NCBI GenBank assembly: GCA_014237365.1
Contig: JABZFQ010000250.1
Coordinates: 1 to 40,504, forward strand
DNA length: 40,504 nucleotides
Direction of reading: 5' to 3'
Source: Desulfobacteraceae bacterium
Lineage (GTDB): Bacteria; Desulfobacterota; Desulfobacteria; Desulfobacterales; ETH-SRB1
The number at the start of each line of letters is the position of its first letter. The first letter of the stretch is position 1. Shown piece after piece: positions 32,861 to 40,504 of the stretch. Position numbers and translations under genes: made by a program. Below the pieces are notes generated by a model. That model did no database searches, was not told the DNA's origin, and was given only the letters and a program-made list of their open reading frames with translations.

Positions 32861-33363
32861 ATTTTTTATCTCCTTAATTGTTTTGAGTGTACCCTCTTTT
32901 AATCGGGTGCAATACAAAAAAGTGACATAGAACAAAACGTGACCATTTTTGCGTCAAGAAGCGCCACCGGTGTATCTGCTTTGAATTCCACAAAGCTGGA
33001 TTCGCCTTTGTTAATAAGTTTGGCTACCAACGTAAGGCGGGACAGCCTGTAAATTCAATCAGTTAGCAACTACTTGGATTTTGCTTGTTTGTGAAATTAC
33101 CATAGGCCAAAATGGCGTAAAATGTCCCGTTTTAAGTTGGTAGCCATAAGTTTTAAAAGTTCTATTTTGTCCATATTAGCTATTTCCTTCAAAACTACGG
33201 ATAGTGTTGTCAAATGCTTCCTTAAAATCAATGAACAAAACTTGTGTCCAAAAAAGAATACGGAATTATCTCATCCCGCCAATAGAACAGAAATTACAGG
33301 CTCTGGCTGCCAAATTTAATAATCGCTAATAAAACAAAATGGCTTGATAAAATATATAAAATA
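32861..33363. other. Intergenic region with a MITE
   Basis: Upstream of the DUF2760 gene and downstream of the aminotransferase gene. It contains MITE family 3 copy B and otherwise AT-rich sequence in which no gene is supported. A promoter for the DUF2760 operon must lie here, but I cannot place it. Confidence 0.5.
33022..33145. mobile_element. MITE family 3, copy B
   Basis: 124 bp, the same length as copy A, starting GGCTACCAACGTAAGGCGGG. It is flanked by an exact 8-bp direct repeat ATAAGTTT at 33014-33021 and 33146-33153. Confidence 0.9.
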
Positions 33364-34518
33364 TCAGAATGTGGTGTCTATATCTTGCGAATAAAATTCA
33401 TTTATTTTTTCAACTAGATATGCCTGTTGCTCATATGAAAGTTCAGGATATACAGGAAGGGCTAAAGTATGTGAGGCAGCGTATTCACCCACAGGAAAAT
33501 CTCCTTTTCTGTAATTCAGATTTGCAAAGCAATCCTGGAGATGCATGGGAACAGGATAGTAAATCTCTGTCCCTATGCCCGCATCAGTTAAAAACATTCT
33601 AAGATCGTCTCTTTTTTCCTTCAAACTTATTACAAACTGATTGTAAATATGCCGATTTTCCTTTTCAGTCGGAAGACTAACAATATCATCCAACCCTGCG
33701 TCAATAAAAAGTTTTCTATATTTATCCGCATTTGCCTGTCGCGCCTCAGTCCAGCCGTCAAGATAATTCAGCTTAATGGATACAATAGCCGCCTGCAATG
33801 CATCCAGCCTGAAATTTCCTCCTATTTTGTTATGATAATATTTTAAATGCGATCCGTGAACTCTTAGCAAGCGTAATTTGTCAAAAAATGCATCTGAATT
33901 TGTTGTAACAATTCCGCCATCTCCAAAGGCTCCAAGATTTTTTGAAGGAAAAAAAGAAAAACAGCCGAAATCACCCATTGAGCCAGCACGCCTCCCCTTA
34001 TATTCCGCGCCAATGGCCTGTGCTGCATCTTCAATAACAATAAGATTATACTTCTCTGCTATCTCAAGGATAGAATCCATGTCACAACATTGACCATATA
34101 GATGGACCGGAATTATAGCTTTTATCTTTTTCCTTTCTTTTCCCGTCATACCATCCATCGCTCCGGAAATACTTTTAGATGAGATATTATAAGTTTCAGG
34201 ATCAATATCCGCAAAAACAGGAATTGCTCCAGTGCGGGCTATTGAACCTGCTGTTGCAAAAAAAGTATAAGTTGAAGTAATAATTTTATCCTCAGGTCCG
34301 ATATCGGCAGCCATAAGTGAAATAAGAAGAGCGTCAGTTCCTGAAGAAACGCCGACTGCATGTTTTGAAGAGCAATATTCAGCTATCTCTTTTTCCAGGT
34401 CTTTGACACGTGTACCAAGTATAAAATACTGGCTCTCAAAAATCTCTTCGGTAACTTTCATGACTTCTTCTTTAATTGTTTGATACTGCAACTTAAGATC
34501 CAGTAATGGTACTTTCAT
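33364..34518 (-). CDS. DegT/DnrJ/EryC1/StrS-family PLP aminotransferase
   Basis: A 384-aa sugar aminotransferase. Family signatures are VGVSSGTDALLISLMA, VIEDAAQAIGAEYKG and FSFFPSKNLGAFGDGG, in which Lys193 should bind PLP. It transfers an amino group to a nucleotide-bound keto-sugar. I chose the ATG at 34518 because the family N-terminus MKVPLLDLK fits; a TTG at 34542 is in frame. The gene lies downstream of a mannose-1-phosphate guanylyltransferase, which suggests a role in surface polysaccharide. The exact sugar cannot be read from sequence. Confidence 0.88.
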   Translation of the reverse strand: MKVPLLDLKLQYQTIKEEVMKVTEEIFESQYFILGTRVKDLEKEIAEYCSSKHAVGVSSGTDALLISLMAADIGPEDKIITSTYTFFATAGSIARTGAIPVFADIDPETYNISSKSISGAMDGMTGKERKKIKAIIPVHLYGQCCDMDSILEIAEKYNLIVIEDAAQAIGAEYKGRRAGSMGDFGCFSFFPSKNLGAFGDGGIVTTNSDAFFDKLRLLRVHGSHLKYYHNKIGGNFRLDALQAAIVSIKLNYLDGWTEARQANADKYRKLFIDAGLDDIVSLPTEKENRHIYNQFVISLKEKRDDLRMFLTDAGIGTEIYYPVPMHLQDCFANLNYRKGDFPVGEYAASHTLALPVYPELSYEQQAYLVEKINEFYSQDIDTTF

Positions 34519-34771
34519 AGTATTTTTAATTCTCCTCGTCAAAATTGTTGATTGTTGACTGTTGATTTGTGGTATCGCTCCTGCCCGCCATCACGAGCCA
34601 TACTCAAAATATATGCTCTTCGTCCTTTTGTTGGCTCGCTCAGGCGGGTCTTGCGTGTTGCTCTGTCATTTTAAATGGACTACGTCACAGCAAGCTTCGA
34701 GGAATTTAACCCAATAAGTCACGAAAATATGCGCAATCTGTGGATTAAAATTAATAGGATACCTTCAGTCA

Positions 34772-36130
34772 TCAATCATAAATGTCCACTCTAATAATAC
34801 AAACCGGCTCTTTCCCAGGGTTATCAATTTTAATAGATTCATTGCCGAAAATTATTTTTGACTCTCCCCTGGTTAAAGATTCGGTTTCCATGTTTAATGT
34901 GATTTTCACATGGCCTTTAATCACAATCAGGTGCTGTAAAGCCGAGTTATCAACTTTAAACTCAAGATTTGAATAAGAATATATGACAAGTCTTTCAACT
35001 CTAATATCATCTTCATGTTCAAGGACAGTCAAGCTTCCCCAGGAATGCAGGGTTGTCTTATGTTTCTGATATTCTTTTCTCTTCTTTTCCTTTAGCTGTT
35101 TAACAATAGATTTTACATCCCTGCTGTTATCAAGATCTGAAACAAATACAGAATCCGGCGTTTCAACGACAACTATTCTATTTAGATGGTTTGTAGCGAT
35201 CAGCCTATCCCTGCCCATTATAAAACAGCCTTTAGTATCCTTTGCAATAACATCTCCATCAATGACATTATTGTTTTCATCTTTTGGAAGAAAATCATAA
35301 AGAGATTTCCATGATCCTATATCGCTCCATCCAAAATTAGATGGCAGAACAACGCCTTTATCCGTTTTTTCCATTATGGCATAATCTATAGAAATGTCCG
35401 GCAGTGTCTTATATGCATCTACTGTTAAGGAACTCTTTGAAATAATATTTTCCATTATTTTAAGAAGCTCGGGCTGGTATTTGCGAAATTCTTCAATCAT
35501 GACAGAACCCATGAAAGCAAACATCCCGCTGTTCCAAAAAAAGTTTCCAGCCTTAACATATTTTTTTGCAGTTTCTGCATCCGGCTTCTCAACAAATCTC
35601 TTAATTGCCAATGCTTCATCAAATATCTCGCCAACGACTTCAACATACCCATATCCTGTTTCAGGGTAATCAGGTTTAATACCAAATGTTACAATATAAC
35701 CGTTTTTAGCAAGACGTACCGCTGAATTTAACTTTTTATAAAAACTCTCTATATCTCTAATTACATGATCAGCAGGAAAAACAAAAAGGATAGCATCCCG
35801 TTTAATTTTTAAAATATTGAGCACTGCCAGCAAAATAGCGGGCGCTGTATTTCTGCCACATGGTTCACAGATAATTTTTTCTGCAGGCTGGACGCCTATT
35901 TCAGCCATGTGCCTCGCTGTTTCATGAAAATGTTCCTTTCCGCATACAATTCTTATTTTTTCCGGACCGATCTTCGGGATCAGCCTTTTTATGGTACTCT
36001 GGACAAGAGAATCTTTACCTATAAACTTTACAAGCTGCTTGGGGTAAAGTTTTCTTGATACAGGCCAGAGACGCGTTCCGGAACCACCTGCAAGCAAAAC
36101 AGCATATACTTTTGACATTAGACTAGGCAT
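34772..36130 (-). CDS. Mannose-1-phosphate guanylyltransferase / mannose-6-phosphate isomerase
   Basis: A 452-aa bifunctional-type enzyme that makes GDP-mannose. The nucleotidyltransferase signature YAVLLAGGSGTRLWPVSRKLYPKQ is at the start, followed by FPADHVI and FVEKPDAETAKKYV. The C-terminal 100 residues form a cupin (SWGSLTVLEHEDDIRVERLVI, LQHLIVIKGHVKITL) as in type II isomerases, though the usual metal-binding residues are not all evident. The family start is the ATG at 36118; the ATG at 36130 lies in a duplicated segment and brings its own ggaag site. It begins 14 bases after the dnaE stop. Confidence 0.88.
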   Translation of the reverse strand: MPSLMSKVYAVLLAGGSGTRLWPVSRKLYPKQLVKFIGKDSLVQSTIKRLIPKIGPEKIRIVCGKEHFHETARHMAEIGVQPAEKIICEPCGRNTAPAILLAVLNILKIKRDAILFVFPADHVIRDIESFYKKLNSAVRLAKNGYIVTFGIKPDYPETGYGYVEVVGEIFDEALAIKRFVEKPDAETAKKYVKAGNFFWNSGMFAFMGSVMIEEFRKYQPELLKIMENIISKSSLTVDAYKTLPDISIDYAIMEKTDKGVVLPSNFGWSDIGSWKSLYDFLPKDENNNVIDGDVIAKDTKGCFIMGRDRLIATNHLNRIVVVETPDSVFVSDLDNSRDVKSIVKQLKEKKRKEYQKHKTTLHSWGSLTVLEHEDDIRVERLVIYSYSNLEFKVDNSALQHLIVIKGHVKITLNMETESLTRGESKIIFGNESIKIDNPGKEPVCIIRVDIYD

Positions 36131-36171
36131 TTTTTATATCTTCCTTAGACTAGGCATTTTTTATATCTTCC
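36118..36171. repeat. 27-bp tandem duplication at the dnaE end
   Basis: Two identical 27-bp units, 36118-36144 and 36145-36171, lie head to tail. One encodes the last residues of DnaE with its stop (RYKKCLV). The other supplies the ribosome binding site and alternative start of the next gene. Confidence 0.92.
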
Positions 36172-39100
36172 TTTTTTACTGTTTTCTTTTCGTTCTTTAT
36201 ATTCAGAGTCACATACTGTTTCTATAGCATTATAACCAAGAAGATCATTTACTGCACGGGTCAATAACGAGCCGGACTTTAATTTCATAGTATCAGGCAG
36301 CGCTATGACTGTATCTGTTTCTTCAGGACTAAATAAATGAATATATGCATTGCATGAACCCGGATATTTTTTAAGAATATCATTTAATCTTAAAAGCAAA
36401 TCTTTTTCTGTTTTATTTTTATTCAAATTAAAATGAATGCTTGCAGTCCAGGTTTCCTCGGCCTTTTTAATTGGCACTACGGTATCTGCCAGAATTTTTA
36501 CAGAATTTTCATCCTTTTTTACCTTTCCCTGTATAATGACAGCGTTATCCTCAAACAGAAGTTCTTGAACCGCTGCATAAACTGAAGAAAATATTATGAT
36601 CTCAACCGTTCCATGTTGATCTTCCAGGGTAACAAAGGCCATTAAATCGCCTTTTTTTGTCTTTATAATCTTAATTTTAATAACAATGCCACCGATCCTG
36701 ACAATTTCACCATCGTTTTTTTCTTTTAAAGAAATTGTATTTGCATTGGTGAATTTATCCAGCAGGTCATCGAACTTTGTCAAAGGGTGACCGGTTATGT
36801 AGAAGCCAATGGCTTCCTTTTCAAAAGCTAAAAGCTGTTTTTCATCCCATTCATCAATGCCTGACATTTTAGGGAGATTGATATTTTGTTTGACTCCTCC
36901 AATATCGAATAATCCCATCTGTGGATCTGCTTTCTCCTTTTGAACTCTTTGTCCATAATCAATAGCATTTTCCAGAGATGCCATCATCTGACAGCGATTA
37001 GCTTTTGTAAAATCAAAGGCACCACATTTAATAAGGTTTTCAACAACTCTTTTGTTAGTTTTTTTAAGATCCACTCGTTCACAAAAATCAAACAGAGAAG
37101 AAAAGCTTCCTTCTTTTCTATCATTTATTATAGATTCAATAGCTCCTTGGCCAACATTCTTAACAGCAACCAGTCCGAACCTGATCTTCGAACCTATCAC
37201 CGTAAACTCCTTGTCGCTTTCATTTATATCAGGAGGAAGTACTTGTACGCCGTGATGTCGACATTCGGCTATATATTTTACTACTCCGTCAATTGAGTTA
37301 ATCTCGCTGGTAAGCAGCGAAGCCATAAACTCAACAGGAAAATGCGCTTTAAGAAAAGCTGTCTGATATGCAATAAGGGCATAAGCTGCGCTGTGAGACT
37401 TGTTAAATCCATACCCTCCGAATTTTTCAATAAGATCAAACAATTTTTTGGCTTTTTGGGATTGAATACCCCGTTCAGCAGCCCCCTTTATAAAACGCAA
37501 CCTTTGCCTGGCCATAATTGCAGGTTTTTTCTTGCCCATAGCTTTTCTTAAATCATCAGCTTCAGACATGGAATAGTCAGCAACAGAAGCCGCAATTCTC
37601 ATAACCTGTTCCTGATAGACAATAACTCCGTAAGTTTCTTTTAATATAGGCTCCAGCTCAGGCAAAAGATACATTACATCTTTTTTCCCATGTTTTCTTT
37701 CCACATAGTCGTCAATCATCCCACTTTCCATGGGGCCTGGACGGTAAAGAGCAACAAGCGCTATAACATCATCAAAGCATTCAGGCTTTAACCTTACAAG
37801 CAGATCTTTCATGCCGGAACTTTCCAGTTGGAACACTCCAACAGTATCCCCTGAAACAAGAAGCTTGTATGTATCAGGATCATCCAGATTTATATTTATA
37901 AGATCCGGAGGGGTGCTGCCCTGTTTGGTGATAAGAGATAAAGTATTTGCAATAACGGTAAGGTTGCGAAGCCCAAGAAAATCGAATTTTACAAGTCCTA
38001 TTTTCTCGACACATTTCATATCGAACTGTGTCAGAACCTCTCCTTTTTTACCCTTATACAGCGGCAAATACTCCACAAATGGCTTGTCAGAAACAACGAC
38101 GCCGGCAGCATGAGTTGATGCATGACGGGGAAGTCCTTCCAGAACGCGACATACCTTCAGCAAATCATCAATTTCCGGTTTTTCTTCTGCAATTGACCTA
38201 ATCCTGGGCTCCTGCTTCAAAGCATCATCCAGGCTGATATTCAAAATATCCGGAACCATTTTGGCTATTGCATCTACTTCATGCAGAGGTATATCCAGAG
38301 CACGTCCCACATCGCGTATCACAGCTCTGGGCTTTAGCTTTCCGAACGTAATAATCTGGGCAACATATTCACTACCGCCATATTTTTCAACTACATACCT
38401 GAATATTTCTTCCCTGCCGTTTATGCAGAAATCAATATCAATATCAGGCATGCTTTTTCGGCCCGGGTTAAGAAAACGCTCAAAGATTAAACCATGTTCT
38501 ATTGGATCCAACCCAGTAATTCCAAGAGAATATGCAACAAGGCTGCCGGCTGCCGAACCTCTGCCCGGACCAACAGGGACATTGTGTTTTTGTGCATAGT
38601 TGATGAAATCAGCAACAATCAAAAAGTATCCGGCAAAACCCATGGAATTTATGGTTGCAATCTCGCTCTCTATACGTTTTTTATACTGACTTTCGTCAAT
38701 TTCGGGATTTTTTTCCTTAATATGCTTTATTTTTTGATTATATCCCTCTCTGGCTTTTTTTTCAAAAAACTCTTCGGCAGTCTGTCCTGATGGGGTTTCA
38801 AATTTTGGGAAGTGATAAGTTTTAAAATCAAAATCAACTTTACATCTTTTTGCTATACTGACTGTATTTTCTAAAGCTCCCGGATAACTTTTGAAATAAT
38901 TGTGCATCTCTTCTCTTGATTTGAAATAGAGCTGATCGGTTCCAAATTTAAAGTGATTAGGGTCATAAATACTCTTGCCTGTTTGTATACACAAAAGAAT
39001 CTCATGAGCACGAGCATCTTCTTTGTCAAGATAGTGGCAGTCATTGGTCGCAACCAGAGGAATTGAAAGCCTTTCGCTCATGTCAAGGAGAGCATTGTTC

Positions 39101-39669
39101 ACTTTTTCCTGTACAGGGAGGCCGTTATTTTGAACTTCAAGAAAAAAATTATCCTCACCAAAGATGTCAAGATAGATACGCGCAGCCTCATCAGCTATAT
39201 CCAGCTTGTTTTCGCTAATAAGTCCTGGAATTTCACCGTGAAGACATGCCGAAAGACCAATAAGCCCTTTACTGTGTTCTCTTAATACATTCTTGTCAAT
39301 TCGTGGCTTATGGTAAAAACCTTTGAGTTGAGCGATTGTAGCCAATTTGCATAAATTACGGTATCCTTCAGAAGTTTCAGATAGAACAACCAGGTGAGAA
39401 AGCCCTTTATGATCTAAAGCGGTTTTATCAGTAAGTTTGCGCGGTGCAACATAATATTCGCATCCTATGATTGGGTGGATCCCTACTTTACCGGCCTTCT
39501 CAAAAAATTCAAGAACTCCGAACATAGTGCCATGATCGGTAATGGCCACAGAATCCATTCCAAAATCAATTGTACGTTTTAAAAGGGCATCAATCCTTAT
39601 TGCGCCGTCTAAAAGGCTGTATTGTGTATGAACATGAAGATGAACAAAAGGGGGAACGGTATGAGTCAT
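36145..39669 (-). CDS. dnaE: DNA polymerase III alpha subunit
   Basis: A 1174-aa replicative polymerase. The PHP domain starts FVHLHVHTQYSLLDGAIRID. The catalytic core has GPGRGSAAGSLVAYSLGITG and PDIDIDFCING with the metal-binding aspartates. YRPGPMESGMIDDYVERKHG and GYGFNKSHSAAYALIAYQTA are typical, and an OB fold (VRIGGIVIKIKIIKTKKGDLMAF) lies near the end. It is the DnaE1 form by length and organisation. It is followed on the same strand by sugar-nucleotide genes. Confidence 0.97.
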   Translation of the reverse strand: MTHTVPPFVHLHVHTQYSLLDGAIRIDALLKRTIDFGMDSVAITDHGTMFGVLEFFEKAGKVGIHPIIGCEYYVAPRKLTDKTALDHKGLSHLVVLSETSEGYRNLCKLATIAQLKGFYHKPRIDKNVLREHSKGLIGLSACLHGEIPGLISENKLDIADEAARIYLDIFGEDNFFLEVQNNGLPVQEKVNNALLDMSERLSIPLVATNDCHYLDKEDARAHEILLCIQTGKSIYDPNHFKFGTDQLYFKSREEMHNYFKSYPGALENTVSIAKRCKVDFDFKTYHFPKFETPSGQTAEEFFEKKAREGYNQKIKHIKEKNPEIDESQYKKRIESEIATINSMGFAGYFLIVADFINYAQKHNVPVGPGRGSAAGSLVAYSLGITGLDPIEHGLIFERFLNPGRKSMPDIDIDFCINGREEIFRYVVEKYGGSEYVAQIITFGKLKPRAVIRDVGRALDIPLHEVDAIAKMVPDILNISLDDALKQEPRIRSIAEEKPEIDDLLKVCRVLEGLPRHASTHAAGVVVSDKPFVEYLPLYKGKKGEVLTQFDMKCVEKIGLVKFDFLGLRNLTVIANTLSLITKQGSTPPDLININLDDPDTYKLLVSGDTVGVFQLESSGMKDLLVRLKPECFDDVIALVALYRPGPMESGMIDDYVERKHGKKDVMYLLPELEPILKETYGVIVYQEQVMRIAASVADYSMSEADDLRKAMGKKKPAIMARQRLRFIKGAAERGIQSQKAKKLFDLIEKFGGYGFNKSHSAAYALIAYQTAFLKAHFPVEFMASLLTSEINSIDGVVKYIAECRHHGVQVLPPDINESDKEFTVIGSKIRFGLVAVKNVGQGAIESIINDRKEGSFSSLFDFCERVDLKKTNKRVVENLIKCGAFDFTKANRCQMMASLENAIDYGQRVQKEKADPQMGLFDIGGVKQNINLPKMSGIDEWDEKQLLAFEKEAIGFYITGHPLTKFDDLLDKFTNANTISLKEKNDGEIVRIGGIVIKIKIIKTKKGDLMAFVTLEDQHGTVEIIIFSSVYAAVQELLFEDNAVIIQGKVKKDENSVKILADTVVPIKKAEETWTASIHFNLNKNKTEKDLLLRLNDILKKYPGSCNAYIHLFSPEETDTVIALPDTMKLKSGSLLTRAVNDLLGYNAIETVCDSEYKERKENSKKGRYKKCLV

Positions 39670-40119
39670 TTAGTTTTGGTTTCATCCTGTTAATAAAAGT
39701 TTCTCAAATGAATTATTATACTATAATTTTAATGGTTTAGATTGAAAAGTGAATATTTGTGGAATTGCTTCGCTCTACTATTTTTTATAAAATTAATAGA
39801 ATACCTTCAATATTCAATTGACAATTAAAAGTTTCCCAAACGTAAATCACATTACCAAGTCCTACCTTTTTAATCAATAGCAGGATAGAGAATATCACGT
39901 TACGTTAGGCTGTTTCTTTGATAAATCAGACATGAAATCAACGAAATATGGAGCAATTAGTAGAAAAACGGTGAAAATCTATTAAAAAAATTGTAGATTG
40001 ATAGGTAATTGCAGACAAATAGTTGTTGTTATGCTCAATTGCTGTAGATTGGATTAGACAAGCTGCTGCAACAAAAGGTAGATACGGTATATCAGTCTAA
40101 TTAATGAGATACCTTATCT
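39670..40119. other. Intergenic region without supported gene
   Basis: AT-rich. It includes a word (GGAATTGCTTCGCTC, with AATTAATAGAATACCTTCA) that recurs in variant form near 32080-32110 (complement) and 34745-34770. No coding frame or clear structure is seen. Confidence 0.5.
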
Positions 40120-40416
40120 ATGAAACAACAGTTATCACCCAATATAACGTTTCAGGTTTCTGAAAACGAAATTCCGGAGTCGCCCAAATTGAGCGCCATC
40201 GCCTTGCAAGAGATGAGCCGGCAACTGGGTTTAGAGGAAATAGCAATTGAGCTAGAGATGGAAAAACATCATGGAGTATCCGTCCATGACATTATATTTG
40301 TGTTGCTGCTGTATTCAAGCTATGGCGTCACATCAATTGCAGGATTAGCAAGCAAAGCGAGGAAAGACCAGTCTTTAGCAAGCGTGGCTACCAACGTAAG
40401 GCGGGACACCTTGTAA
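40120..40416 (+). pseudogene. N-terminal fragment of a transposase-like protein, cut by a MITE
   Basis: The frame starts MKQQLSPNITFQVSENEIPE and continues with a helical segment (SVHDIIFVLLLYSSYGVTSIAGLASKARKD) resembling the N-terminal region of IS4-type transposases. The catalytic part is absent. From 40386 the frame runs into a MITE family 3 copy, so its last residues (ATNVRRDTL) are not native. The window ends soon after, so the rest of the gene may lie beyond it. Confidence 0.5.
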
Positions 40417-40504
40417 ATTCAACAAGTTAGATATAGCCAAAATTTGAGAAATCAAAGACGTTATTATCCAACTATTTTGCTTCGTTACGACAATCTTGCA
40501 CGAT
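40386..40504. mobile_element. MITE family 3, copy C (runs to the window end)
   Basis: GGCTACCAACGTAAGGCGGG matches the left end of copy B exactly for 23 bases, then diverges after CTTGTAAATTCAA. The right end is not seen inside the window. Confidence 0.65.

Overview
The window reads as chromosome of an anaerobic Desulfobacterota-like (deltaproteobacterial) bacterium. This is inferred from protein families: an expanded Feo locus, an LbtU-type porin, the DUF2760/Hsp70/Hsp70-DUF3731 set, a DUF2325 protein, and many small palindromic repeats. No rRNA or other lineage marker is present. Base composition changes near 6130: the Feo block is about 50% GC by eye, the rest clearly AT-richer.

Layout. 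(1) 1-6132, plus strand: end of a probable feoA, then feoB, a FeoC-like protein, an M14-like zinc hydrolase candidate, a P1B-type ATPase with YSC in place of CPC, and a protein made of three tandem FeoA domains. (2) 6186-9389: a DUF1007 periplasmic protein, a NicO-type Ni/Co exporter and an LbtU-like outer-membrane porin, with a nested hairpin/MITE in between. (3) 9390-10721: RNA-like terminator motif, an 8-bp microsatellite, an unknown basic protein and a STAS-like protein. (4) 16000-10752, minus strand: a structured leader followed by seven genes: DUF2325, an HTH protein, a 64-aa protein, a 33-aa membrane peptide, a Trp-rich WWDP repeat protein, a metallopeptidase-like VWA protein and a MoxR-like ATPase. 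This is the strongest candidate for an undescribed system. (5) 16050-18250: MITE-rich stretch with a truncated PIN gene, a DUF2283 gene and the tmRNA gene, which carries a MITE remnant. (6) 18434-20950, minus: ptsH-ptsI-smpB. (7) 21343-26500, minus: lipoprotein, ExbB/TolQ-like, ExbD/TolR-like, TonB/TolA-like and a large secreted protein, apparently one envelope energy-coupling operon. (8) 27230-32860, minus: DUF2760, Hsp70 and Hsp70-DUF3731. (9) 33364-39669, minus: dnaE, a mannose-1-phosphate guanylyltransferase and a DegT-family aminotransferase. (10) 40120-end: a transposase fragment cut by a MITE.

The first 9.4 kb concerns metal handling, mainly ferrous iron uptake with metal export and a siderophore-type porin. 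Four families of short inverted-repeat elements lie between genes; some insertions keep exact target duplications, one sits inside tmRNA and one inside an operon. Coordinates of start codons were adjusted where a ribosome binding site or family N-terminus decided the start.
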